From Lumbricus rubellus (lineage: Eukaryota; Annelida; Clitellata; Crassiclitellata; Lumbricidae), in assembly GCA_945859605.1 (NCBI GenBank), contig OX243827.1, positions 9,165,713 through 9,229,712 on the forward strand: DNA of 64,000 nucleotides, read 5' to 3'. Position 1 is the stretch's first letter; each line of letters starts with the position of its first letter. The notes under the pieces were generated by a model that saw nothing but the letters and a program-made list of their open reading frames with translations, ran no database searches and was not told the origin of the DNA. Below are positions 40,274 through 51,599 of the stretch, one piece after another. A program made the position numbers and the translations under genes.

Positions 40274-41059
40274 CACACCCACACACACACACACCCACAA
40301 ATGCTTACACACACAGCAGGCGTACACACAGGACTCACACACACAAACACACAGCATTCATGCCCATGAAAGCACACATGCAACAGTAACAAACACACAC
40401 ACTCAAACACTTACACACAGCACATGCACCACATGCACATACAGAACAAACACAACACACTTGTAATAATATCCCGGAAATTATAATTTTTAATAACAAA
40501 ACGTCACGCAGATTTTTTAAGTTGAGAAATTGATTTTTCCAAATAATTCTTAACTGCCACTGGTACAAGTCTGACATTTGGTGTGTTGATCTATTTTACA
40601 ATTCATTACACTTTCTCATTATCAAAGATCATTCATTTCAGATCAAAACTTTTTTTAAATAATTAATTAATTAAATAATTAATTAATTAATGCTCTTTCA
40701 TTTAGAGGTCCATTTGAAGAAAAGCCAACTCACCAAAACTTTAATACATCTCTTCTCTAATGTTTTAATCCAAGTTATCGCTTTCACCTCACTTTAAAAA
40801 TAGATTACATTAAAGATGATTAGCATTAGAATTAATATCATAGAACAATCTTTCGTCTTCTAGGCTTTAGCGAAACTTCTGATATCAGCAGATAACAGTG
40901 AAATTAGTCAAAGCTTATGACAGCGGCCTGTTGATTGTCCAACATTCAGGAAGTAAGTACTTATGCTATGCAGAAATGATAATTCAAATGAGAACACAAC
41001 ATCAGTGATTAAACAGATAATTACAATTCAAACAGAAATTGCTTGTGTGTGTGTTCATG

Positions 41060-41205
41060 TGTTTGTGTGTGTGTATTTATACGCCCACACACACGCACGC
41101 ACACACACATGCACGCACACACACACACACACGCGCACACACATGCACGCACACACACACGCACGCACACACGCGCACACACACACGCACACTCACACAC
41201 ACACT
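41060..41205. repeat. (CA/CG)n microsatellite
   Basis: CACACACGCACGCACACACA pattern. Confidence 0.95.
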
Positions 41206-41416
41206 TATACATTCAATCAGCCGTGTATTGACTTAACAACCACAGAAATCTCAGGCAAACTTAGAAATTAAACAGATACAGAAAGTTCAAGATTATTCAT
41301 AGATCTGCAAATGTTTTAATTACACTTTATTTGGACAACCCCTAAAGGACAAGAAATTTTCACTAAGGAAGTGTCCCATTTTCACTCACATGTAGTTACA
41401 TATATTGTAAATATTT

Positions 41417-41424
<8 letters not shown>

Positions 41425-41452
<28 letters not shown>
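41425..41452. repeat. (AT)n microsatellite
   Basis: Perfect ATAT tract. Confidence 0.9.
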
Positions 41453-41455
<3 letters not shown>

Positions 41456-41639
41456 GCGTACAACATATAGTTATAAATGCATATATATGTAAAGAGTAAA
41501 GAGTGACCCCAAATACATATTTACTTATTCACTTACTTTACATATCATATATCACGCGGCCACGAACACACATTCTTATTCAGCAAAAATTTCAACGTAC
41601 AACGATCAGCAAAAATTGTCTTCAGTTATCCTTCGATAG

Positions 41640-41711
41640 CAGCAGCGAAAACAAATGTCGTTTGCTTCCTGAGATGCTGGCCAGCAGCAGCTGCAGCAGT
41701 CACCTCTGCAT

Positions 41712-41743
<32 letters not shown>

Positions 41744-41755
41744 ACGCGCATCACA
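41640..41755. repeat. (CAG)n trinucleotide tract
   Basis: CAGCAGCAGCTGCAGCAG, then 11 CAG units. The Gln frame is closed by a stop just upstream and has no splice context I trust, so it is left as a repeat. Confidence 0.85.
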
Positions 41756-41829
41756 TGTCGTCTGCATTTCGATAGGTGATGTATGTCCATACCACCACCA
41801 TCCAACTGCGAATATTTCTTCTGCACAGC

Positions 41830-42480
41830 ACAAGCGAAAAGTACAGCCGAGTGCCAGAATTCGCCATGTGTGTTGATTGCTGAATGGAAACTATGTAGCT
41901 GACCACATCAATTGGTCACTCTTAAGTCATGCTGTCCAGTGTACAACTGGATGCATTCCATGAAAGCATGCCTGCTGACCACTCTGGTCACTTCAACACA
42001 CGCTGCCCAGTTCACAGTTTAATTGGCATTGACATCAGAAGCTAATTTCTGACTCAATTTGATTTAATAATCTAATTGATAAAATTTATACATGCTAACA
42101 GGTCACATGACTTTGATTTGCCAACTAAGGACAAAAGGAATTTCATCCAAAGGGTTAATATTATACAAGCACATGTACCAGTGCTCTAGTACTGTGTAGG
42201 AGCATTTGTAGCAATGCCAGTTATATGCCAAACAAACTTTAAGTTGTTTTCATGTTCTATAAGCTTACTGCATAACTGTATACTGTAGCTGGTTGCGGTC
42301 TGTCAACCATATTACTGAACAAACGAAAATTATTTACAAATTCAACAATGAAATGCATACATGTATTATTCATGCATTTGCCCACTGTTCAACATTAGAC
42401 CTAATCACTGAAAAATGCAACATTGTTGATTTGCTGCTATTTTGATTGTTCGTCTTCCTACTACTGTTAGCCTAACAGCA
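41830..42480. other. No gene seen
   Basis: AT-rich, no coding pattern. Confidence 0.5.
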
Positions 42481-42499
42481 TTATATTAGTTACAAATTA

Positions 42500-43240
42500 C
42501 TCTATATCCTGATTATACATACATAATTATATATATACACACATAAATATATACATAAATACAAACACATACACATTACATATATATATACAAAATTATA
42601 TATACAAAAAATATATGAGCATGTAAACACCAAGTCAGCAAGAGGTTTTTTAAAACCACATAGCATGAACATTAAAGTCTTAAACAATTTTTAACAATAA
42701 TAATTATCAATCTACACCAACATTGTACTCACGGTTTGTTCACTCAAATCACACAGGTATTAAACTCAAAAACAGTGTTCAGCCTCTGCCATGCGCTCTT
42801 ACACAATACACATTCCAAAACACAAATGCACTGAAGAACTGCTGTTGGCCGCACCGATAGTATCAGCCCAAGATATCAGTAAATACATAACCATAAGTGT
42901 ATGTCAATATTTCTATATATATATGTGCGTCGTGTGTGCGTGCAGGCGCATGTGGGCCTTGTATATATATATATATATATACATATATATATACATATAT
43001 GTGTGTATGTATATATATACCTTAGCTTGTGTTTAAGGCACAGATGTTGCCCACATTCATTTGCAGGCCAGGAATCATCTATAATATATATATATATATA
43101 ATATATTATATATAACCATTGATCAAAACTGCACAAATTGTATATACCAATGTAATATATATATATATATAACCTTAATATAATATATTAAAAATAATAA
43201 TATATATTTTGCCGATCGTACACATCAATATAGGATAGAT
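42500..43240. repeat. Cluster of (AT)n and (TATATG)n tracts
   Basis: AT tracts at 42525-42610, 42960-43015, 43084-43115 and 43150-43210. Confidence 0.9.
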
Positions 43241-43859
43241 ATAATTATGCATGTATGTATAAAATTATGATTTTATATACGTAGGCCTAAATGTAAATGA
43301 AATAAGGCGTTTCCAGATACTATCACTGATTAGTGGAAACAAGGCATTTCCATGTACCATAGGTGTCCAATGGGTATAAAGCATTCAGTGATGGGGCTGA
43401 CACACATTAAGCCTAAGCAGTCAGGTAGATTCATACCTGAATCATACCTGTGAGATTAAAATAGAGATCTTTCACCTATATCATTAAATGCACAGGTAAG
43501 AAAGGTACACAAGACATTCTTACAGCATCATGATCTGTTGTTATTACATCCTCCTGTATGTTTGCCTTTCTGTCTGCCTCTCTCACTGTGTCTGTCTATC
43601 TGTCTGTCTGTGTGTGTGTGTCTGTCTCCATCTCCTTCAATATCTCTCCACTTGTTACCTCTCCTTATGCACACACATACACATGTGTATGCACACACCC
43701 ACACTTATTAACATATTTATCCATTATGTCCAGAAATGTCCATTATCCGTAAACATAATTATTATCAGACATGGACAAACGGACAGACACACAAGCCCAC
43801 AAACAAGGATGGAAATTAACAGAAAACAGGCAGAATGACTGTGTGCAGGCCAGTGTCAC

Positions 43860-43930
43860 AGGATATTCTCCCCCTCTCCCCCTAAAGCGATCCGGGGGGG
43901 ATTGGGGGGGAGGAGATGGAACATACCAGG
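43860..43930. repeat. C-run/G-run hairpin
   Basis: CTCCCCCTCTCCCCC pairs with GGGGGGGATTGGGGGGGAGG. Probably a decayed MITE. Confidence 0.5.
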
Positions 43931-43959
43931 TATAGGGTGTCTGGAGGATAAACCATTCT

Positions 43960-44930
43960 ATCCCAATTATTTTAAAACATGCATATTGATAATTTATGCT
44001 GTAATCAAATTTGAAATATATCTCTAAATGTTCTTAGTGTCCTAGGCAATGTTCAGCACAAGGCAATTCCAATTTAATTCTTGACTCTAAGTGTTCTTAA
44101 GTGTTCCAAGTTGCTCTAAAACCAAAGCAAACAAAATAATTATCTAGTAGGAATAAACATACCTGTTAGTGTCATTGTTCAAAACAAAGTAAATGGAAGT
44201 TAATTTGCAGAAATAAACACACGCGGAAGTGGCTTTCTTCAAATTCCCTTTGCCTGGGGATACGACAATTAAAGGGGGTAATACTCTATTTCGTGACACC
44301 AGCATTAAGGCGGGTTATAAGGGTCTTGCAACACCTGGGCCAGGAGTTTTGAGAGGCCCATGATTGTAAACATGTACTTGGTGGATGGGTGGGTTGCTAT
44401 TTGAGGGTTATCACAGCCTCCCCCCAGTGTATTTCTCGGCCAGTCAGTCTGTCCACCCCCCCCCCCCAAAGTCCGTCCCGCTGTGAAATTCCATCTCTGT
44501 TTGTGTGTGTCTGTATATCTGTCTATTTTTGAGTTTGTGTTGCTGCAGTTCAAACTGAAGCACCAATATATTTCAGCAAGATAGTTGGATCGGATTTTGA
44601 ACAAGCATTCCAGAGAGTTTAAGGAATGCTACTTCAGCCGTCAAGTGCCTTATTATAGGCAATCGTTCTCTGCAGAATGATGACAAATGTCTAGACCAGG
44701 TATCCAGGCGAGTCATTTTACCTGAATTCATGCTTTAGCCCAGCTGGGTTGGACAGTTAAGGGACCCCAAATCACCTGACAGTGAAGGGTCTCCACCCAA
44801 TAAATAGCTTGAAAAACGAGCAGGGCCAGAGTCGTCTACTAGTCACTATGCATACCATTTACATTAGATATAGAGATGACCTAATTAGTCAATTACCTTG
44901 CTATGGTAATTAATCAATTACCATGGCTCA
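43960..44930. other. No gene seen
   Basis: AT-rich sequence with C-runs at 44410-44470. No coding signal. Confidence 0.45.
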
Positions 44931-44934
44931 TTTC

Positions 44935-45052
44935 TAGGCTTACCTGAGATTTCTGTTGTTGTTATTGAGTCAATAAACGGCTGATTGATTGATTAATTGA
45001 TTGATTGACTGATTGATTGACTGTATGATTGATTGACTGATTGATTGATTTT
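44935..45052 (+). mobile_element. Repeat 3' end with (TTGA)n tail
   Basis: TTACCTGAGATTTCTGTTGT, GAGTCAATAAACGGCTGATT then GATTGATTGACT units; same family as 20835-20930. Confidence 0.7.
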
Positions 45053-45489
45053 CTTCCTTCAATAAGCACCTCAAAACTCTCCATGTCTCCTTAGTTTTCA
45101 AGCACCTGGATATAGATCTAACAAGTGATAGGCTACTAATAATATCATGGCAAAGCTTTGAACATTTTAAAATCCCAGATGGCTGCTTGCTACCACGATT
45201 AAGCGATTAATGATAAACATAGCCTAATAAAGACAAATAAAACAATAAACAAAGCATAAATAAAATGGAGTAGGTTCACAACAAACATGTTTCTGAATCA
45301 GTTTTCAGCTACTCATAATTTTATATACAACCCAATGGCAACCAGCATACCTGTAAACGCCTATACCAGAAAATGTGCATAGGTGGCCCTAACCAGCGGG
45401 ACTCTGCAGTCCCTTCTGGGTTTCCTTTTGTTACCAAGAGCATTCATGTTTATTTTGATGTGATGATATATATCTTGTGTGTTTCTTGG

Positions 45490-45532
45490 CTCAATAAAAA
45501 ATTGATATGATATATGATATGATATGATTATA
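45490..45532 (+). repeat. (ATATG)n tail after GGCTCAATAAAAAATTG
   Basis: TGATATGATATATGATATGA, another transposon-like tail. Confidence 0.6.
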
Positions 45533-45839
45533 TGTATACACTAACATACAGGTCTACATGTATACGAAATGCCTGACGTGGACGGCAGACACATAGGTCT
45601 TTGTTTCACGACACAGATCAGTAGTATCACTGATCATAGGTCTACACAAATCAAGTTCTCAACTTAATCACTTAATCACCTAATTAGGCCTACTGATTTG
45701 ATATCCCAATGACCCCTCACTTCAAGACAACATGTACAAAAACTTCCTTAATCGTCTGTGCCTCTTCAAACCAACCGTCAGACATAATTAGTCATCATAC
45801 ATGCATGCCTACCGATAAGAACACAATGTTGCAAGACAT

Positions 45840-46018
45840 AACTATAGTATCGAGAGACCAAAGTGTCGGTTAGGGTCAGGTGAGGCGTCGTGAGGGTCAG
45901 ATAGGGTCAGGTTAGGCGTCGTGACTGTCGGTTAGGGTCAGCTTAGGCGTTGTGAGGGTCGGTTATGGTTAGGATTAGGGTTGGTGTCGTCATTCGGTCC
46001 CCGATACTATACTTTTGC
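45840..46018. mobile_element. MITE with telomere-like GGTTAGGGTCAG interior
   Basis: Ends TATAGTATCGAGAGACC and GGTCCCCGATACTATAC are inverted. The interior has three to four units of about 46 bases, GTCGGTTAGGGTCAGNTTAGGCGTCGTGAG-like. Confidence 0.7.
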
Positions 46019-46394
46019 CATGTTACCCTAAACGTACAGGCTACAGCGCTTCTGTAAGACACTTATAGCGCTATATAAAGTACACTGATATATATTTTTA
46101 TGCATGGGGCACATACATATAAATATAGCCTACATAAAGGCCATAATTATACATTATACAACCATAATATTATATATACCAACATACCTGGTCATTATAG
46201 GCTTTAATAGGCTTACAGTTGTAAAATTAATCATAAGACCTGCATACTTGCCTAAATCCAATCCGATCATAACATCAGAATCTGTCAATTAAATCCGAAC
46301 AGGTATTTCAAGTCTGGCCAAAATACTAACTTAACCCGACGCTTTCGTACAAGTATTTTGGCCGCAACTAGCCTACTACAGTCCCACTCGCCGT

Positions 46395-46705
46395 CGCGTC
46401 TCTACTGAATCTCACCTATAATAAAGCGCCTACCTGCATGCGAACACGAAAGGCGACCAATTTATGCGATCCGCATCGCTTGGCTCAGGTCTAGTGCTGT
46501 CATTTGCAGTTTTTAAGACTCAAACGATAAAGCCAACCTTTGTTGTACTATAGCTTCCAATAGAAAAAGAATAGAAAAGACCCGAGCAACGCTGTCGTCC
46601 ATCTGCTTTGATGTATGCAAGAAGTGTCAAAGATAATATCCGACAGGAAATCTTCTTGCCATGGAAAGTTTCGCAACGCGGCCTTTTCAAAGTCGTACGC
46701 AGTCG
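46395..46705 (+). repeat. Duplicated block, copy 1 (first part)
   Basis: TATAATAAAGCGCCTACCTG through GGCCTTTTCAAAGT matches 53338-53620 at high identity in direct orientation. Further matching pieces follow at 47080-47165 and 47500-47655. Confidence 0.88.
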
Positions 46706-46709
46706 TACG

Positions 46710-46875
46710 CAGCGGCGTAGCCAGGAATTTCTGATGGGGGGGGGGGGGGGGGGGGGTTAGGGCCGGGTGCTTGTTTTCTTCTTATAGAATTGGACAAGTA
46801 ACCTTTTTAAAACGTTTTTCCTAAGCCAACGGGGGGGGGGGCTTATCCCCCAAACCCCCTATGGCTACGCCACTG
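46710..46875. mobile_element. CAGCGGCGTAGCCAGG MITE
   Basis: Ends CAGCGGCGTAGCCAG and ATGGCTACGCCACTG inverted. Flanks GTCGTACG and CTCGTAGG match at 6 of 8 bases. Interior long G runs. Interrupts the duplicated block. Confidence 0.75.
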
Positions 46876-46888
46876 CTCGTAGGCTACG

Positions 46889-47058
46889 CATGGGCGGAGT
46901 TTGGTTTCCGTTCTTGGGGGGGGGGGGCTAACCCAGAGTCTGGGCCTTCTGAGGAAGGGACTGATCCCGAAAAGATTCCATTTTCATGGTAAAAAGTTGA
47001 ATCTGGGCCTTCTTAGGGGGGGCTTAGCCCCCCCAGCCCCTGATAAACTCCACCCATG
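46889..47058. mobile_element. CATGGGCGGAGTTTGG MITE
   Basis: Ends CATGGGCGGAGTTTG and AAACTCCACCCATG. Interior GGGGGGGCTAACC against GGGGCTTAGCCCCCCC. Another copy at 47330-47492. Confidence 0.75.
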
Positions 47059-47329
47059 CTCGTACGATAATTATGGGCTTCTGAAAGGTCTTTATAAATG
47101 CGAAATTCGTAAGCAAATACTTCCGTGACCTACCAAAGGCTTTTCTTGCTCGACGAGGTTTCACAAATTTAATTAGCTACAATTCCACCACTGTATTATC
47201 TCTGTAGGCCTATATAGGCCTAGGCCTACCACTTCTGGCCATGTAACTGAAAATTAAATAATGCCGCGTGAAAGCGATCTTTAAACGATTGCATTATTCC
47301 TAGTCCAGCGTTAACGATATTCCTAGGCT

Positions 47330-47492
47330 CATGGGTGGAGTTTATCAGGGGCTAGGGGGGCTAAGCTACCTCAAGAAGGCCAAGATTCAGCTTTTTTACC
47401 ATGAAAATTGTATCTCTTCCCGGGCTTAGCCCCTCCCCCAGAAGGCATTAGCCCCCCTCCCCCAAGAACGGAAACCAAATTCCATCCACCCA
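47330..47492. mobile_element. CATGGGTGGAGTTTATC MITE, opposite orientation
   Basis: CATGGGTGGAGTTTATCAGG to TTCCATCCACCCATG; an inverted copy of the element at 46889-47058. Confidence 0.72.
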
Positions 47493-47659
47493 TGCCTGGG
47501 CTACAAAGGCAGCTCACGTCTTTTGAGTTCGTTAAGAATAGGCCTAATTCAATTCATTTTCATATAACTTTCGTTCATTAAATTTTTATTATTGTCCCTG
47601 AATCGAGTATAGGCCCGGGCCTACAGCTACCATGCCAAGTCTGCTGCTGGTTACAGAGA

Positions 47660-48110
47660 CCCTTAATTAATTAGGCTAAGTAGCTTACACTGTTACACAT
47701 AATCGTGGGCTCTCAACGGACTCTAAGCCTGTGTAGCCTACAAGTTTGATCCATGATCCGCGATCGTCCTTGTACGAAATATTCTTTACTTCTTCGCCTG
47801 CATTAGGTCCAAATATGTTTAAAAAATAATTTTTAGCAATGAAATATATTGAAGAATTTTTTCTGCATTATTGCTGTGTTAAACCCAATTCTCTACGTAG
47901 GTCTAGGCCTAGGGCCTATAATATTATATCTTTACACATCATTCTGCTAGAAATGTGAGCTCTGCATCCTTAGGACAAACATACACAATTAGCCTAGGCC
48001 AACAATAGCCCTACTTAAAATTAGCTAGTAATGTAATTCTAATTTTGCGCTGGTTAGAAGGTTTTTGTTGTAAGTCGCCTTGGCCACGTTAGTGCATCAG
48101 CGACCATCCC
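47660..48110. other. No gene seen
   Basis: AT-rich with many AGGCCTA words. Confidence 0.45.
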
Positions 48111-48114
48111 TATG

Positions 48115-48600
48115 ATGCATAGACAGCACAGCCGAGTCGTACCATAGCGCCGTGCGTGTACGCCGCTGCAAGCTGGTATTTACATCTCGCCGGAGGACGG
48201 CTCACGCGGGTCAGCGCATGGACTGACCTCGACTGCAGCTGTCAACGGCGGCGCTTCCAACTACCGACCGACAAGCGACGAAAGCCTTCTCCTACGAGCA
48301 TCCTTGCTGGAGCTTCAACGATTAATCGGACGGGAGTCATCTACCACCTACCAGGAGACTCTGATCAACCACGCCATCTACCAGCTCTACGGGAATCCGA
48401 TGGTTAACTCTACGTGTTTGCGAGGGCTCGCCACTGGTGACTCTTTCAGCTAACTGTGTTTTGTTTTGCAACTTGTTGTTATTTTTGCTCGCTATGACTG
48501 TTAACTTAACATCACTTCGGCTAGTTAGTGCAGAGAGCGCCTCTGAGTAGATATCTTGAAGAGGCGCTATATAAATTCTCAGAATGAATGAATGAATGTA
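48115..48600 (+). mobile_element. Non-LTR-type repeat with (TGAA)n tail
   Basis: The 3' end AGAGCGCCTCTGAGTAGATA, GAAGAGGCGCTATATAAATT and TGAATGAATGAATG is shared with the LINE at 15430. The GC-rich 5' part (48120-48420) has an 83-codon ORF with no recognised domain, so it may be a SINE-like or truncated LINE body. Confidence 0.6.
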
Positions 48601-48788
48601 ATGTAAATCTTCAAGAATTTCTCAGCGCCCACAAAAGCCACATCAGGAGACTAGCTCAGTAACCGGCGCTAGGCCTATACACATCAAGTCCGCAATAGCC
48701 AGGTCTGCCTTATTTTTCGTTCCGGTGCCAGGTCAAAATCCGGGAAGGTCAAGCCGAAGAGACAGCGTGGTGCTATGGCGTTTGTCGA

Positions 48789-49329
48789 CAGGGGCGGATC
48801 CAGGGGTCAACTCCGGCCATGCCCCCATGCATTTAGAAATTTCTTTATTTCTCACCAGCTATTTTGGCGTGGAACGTGGACGTGGCCCACTCCCATCGAG
48901 GTTCATACAGGGTCAATAGCAGTGGTGTAGTGGAGGGGGAACGCGAAGGAACGCCGTTCCCCCACTTTTTCCAGGGATAATGGAATATTAATAATAATAC
49001 TACTACTAATAATATTATTATAAAGAGCGTTCCCACACTTCATTAAAGAGCGTTCCCCCACTTCATTTTTTAGGACTACACCACTGGTCAATAGGAAAAG
49101 CGACAGGGAGTAAAAGGGAAAAAGTAGAGTACCGGTATGATTAAAGAAGGTAATCAGCTATTTTGACGAGAAAAATGGTATGGTTTTTCTGGGAAAATTG
49201 TATTTTTGCCCGAGATTTTGGCCAAAGGACAAAAAGTCATCAGATTTTTTCGACGACCAAAGAAGAAATTTTTCCTATCCTAAGACCCAACATTTTGCCC
49301 CCCTTCGAAAATTTCTGTATCCGCCCCTG
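48789..49329. mobile_element. CAGGGGCGGATCCAGG MITE with nested insertion
   Basis: Ends CAGGGGCGGATCCAGG and TGTATCCGCCCCTG. Flanks TTTGTCGA and GTTTTCGA. Split by the element at 48920-49086. Confidence 0.75.
48920..49086. mobile_element. ACTACACCACTG MITE nested in another MITE, 167 bp
   Basis: Ends CAGTGGTGTAGTGG and CTACACCACTG. Exact 8-base duplication GTCAATAG at 48912-48919 and 49087-49094. Confidence 0.88.
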
Positions 49330-49399
49330 GTTTTCGACAGTAGTTGGGTGGAACCGTGTAACCCGATCAGAATCTTACAGAATAGCTTGAAGAGTTCGG

Positions 49400-51110
49400 T
49401 TTTCAGATGAGCTAGGCTACTGTCTGATATAATTACGAAACGCTGTATTGTGCGCAGCAATGTGTATTAGGCCTAGGCTATGTGTTACTTGCAGCCAACG
49501 AGCGTTAAACGATTTTAACGATATTTTATCTTTATCCCAAAATTCCAGTAGGGCTATAATTAGGCCTATAGCATAGGCCTAGGCCTTTAGACCTACCTGA
49601 AAGCGCTACTCCCCGTGATGCCGGATCGTCGCTGTAAGTCCGAATGCCCGAGCGCGATCGCTTTGACCGTAACTCAGGATCGCCAGAAACTAAAACTTGG
49701 GAAACCTGCCGAAAGGAACTTTATCTATCACTCGCCGAATAGCCTACTGATTATCACGCTGATGCGCGATAGAGGGTAACCAAACAACACCGAAAACGTA
49801 TTGTGTGTGTGTAGAGCATGCAGACAACACCACTCTACGTACGGTAGGCCTATATAAGCAAAGCACCGTGTGGCAGGCTTTATTCCACTCATTTGTCTTA
49901 CTCTGCACTCTATACTTTGGCTTGAAATGGCCAATCGGTCTTCCATACGAAAAATCGTCTATTTCGTGTACACTAACTACACCTAAGTGTACACTAGGCC
50001 TACCTGTGGCATGTCCGCCACGGTACTCCTAGCTATACGGTCAACATCACCAGCTTTCTTAATGTGACGCCAGTGGTGGGCCCTGTCTTTAGACAGATAT
50101 AATTCGTTGAAAAGTACTACGGAAGTAAGAGCGCATAGAGACTGAAGGAAAGTGTGTGTTACGTTTATAAGTTGCGCGATCCCACGTGCCATGGATTTTT
50201 AATCCGGCTGAGATAACAATTATCGTAAACCAGTTGCATGGACTCATCCTGAATTTCAGACTATAGGTAACCTCCTTCGTACAGAAGCCCTGAATAAACT
50301 TGTGCGTATTGATCTCGTATCAATGCGCATTTATTGCAGACCCTTAAGTACACAAAATCAATGGACTTTAGATCGGACCGTACAAGATTCATAACAGTAC
50401 TGAACGTTATAATATTTGTACCGGAGAATGTTTTACCCTTTCGCCCTACCTTAGGTTTAAATGTGCGGTACATAATTATCGAATTGAATACAACGAGGAA
50501 AGACGTAGCCGAGTTATTGTTGTGTTGAAACCAAGTTTTCTACTCACGCCTATGAGCATTCTAAACATCTCCGCTGTTTATCATTGGGCAAACAAGTGAC
50601 AATTGCAACACTTAAAATAAGCTACTGTCTGATAGTAAGATCAGCTATAATGTAGCGTATACACGACAATAATATTAATGACAGTCATGCAGCGTTTAAT
50701 GTCCTTACAATAATTGATAATAAATATTGTCCTAAACTTTCCTACAGGGGTCATATTAATTTGACAATTGACTGTTTTGCAAGTAATCTATTCTACACTA
50801 TTATAACGAAGGGTCGACCTTTCCAAACAAAAGAACGTCATTAATTTACGCCACAGAAGATATGACGTCACAAAGATATTAACGTGTTTGTAAACAATGA
50901 TTATATATTTTGAAGACCTAAATGATACCTAGGTAGGCTAGGACTAAATATTGAATATTCGACTTGACATTTCTCTAATCTGAAAGGTTATTTAGCGCCA
51001 CTGTGTATATATTAATACTGACGACTTCGATCGATATACCAAGCTCAGATGAAAGCCGGCTGATAAATAAAATGGACTAGCCTACGCTGGAAATGAGTGC
51101 AAGAATTTCT
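49400..51110. other. No gene seen
   Basis: Mixed sequence. AGGCCTAGGCCT palindromes at about 49560-49590. ORFs up to 76 codons show no family features. Confidence 0.5.
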
Positions 51111-51146
51111 TAGTTGTGGTTGAGATCTTGAGACTAGGATGGACAA

Positions 51147-51392
51147 CAGGGGCGGATCCAGGGGGGGGCTTATCCGGCCATGCCCCCCATTTAGGAATGC
51201 CCATGTATCGTGCCCCTTCCCCATTTGGATTGAACATGCTGTGGAAATGGCATGTTTTTAAGAAGTTAGAACCTGAGGACAAAAAAAATTCTCGAATTAT
51301 TTTTCCGATGACCCAAAATTTTTCTCGCCAGGCCCAAAGCCTAGAATTTTCTCCCCCCCCCCCCGTTCAAAGTTTCTGTGTATCCGCCCTTG
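51147..51392. mobile_element. CAGGGGCGGATCCAGG MITE, second copy
   Basis: Ends CAGGGGCGGATCCAGGG and GTATCCGCCCTTG. GGACAA occurs just outside both ends. Flanking AATGAAATGGACTACGTTGG and AATGGACTAGCCTACGCTGG are related, so the surroundings are also duplicated. Confidence 0.72.
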
Positions 51393-51599
51393 CGGACAAC
51401 AACAGAGAAATGAAATGGACTACGTTGGAAATGTGTAGGCCATGCAAGAACTCCTTAGTTTCTATTGAGATCTTGAGACTAGGCTGGACTTGGAGAGCGA
51501 ATTGTTCTTGCGGTTGTAATGGCTCAAATCTGCCAACCGAATTCATTGTATTGACAACATGTAGGCATAACAATATAGTATCATTGTGCAATCAAGATC

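Noticed and set aside
41503..41826. Poly-Ser / poly-Ala / poly-Gln frames
   Set aside because: CAG trinucleotide repeat read in three frames. No supporting exon borders.
45840..46018. Telomere or subtelomere
   Set aside because: TTAGGG is not in perfect tandem; unit is about 46 bases and enclosed by inverted ends.
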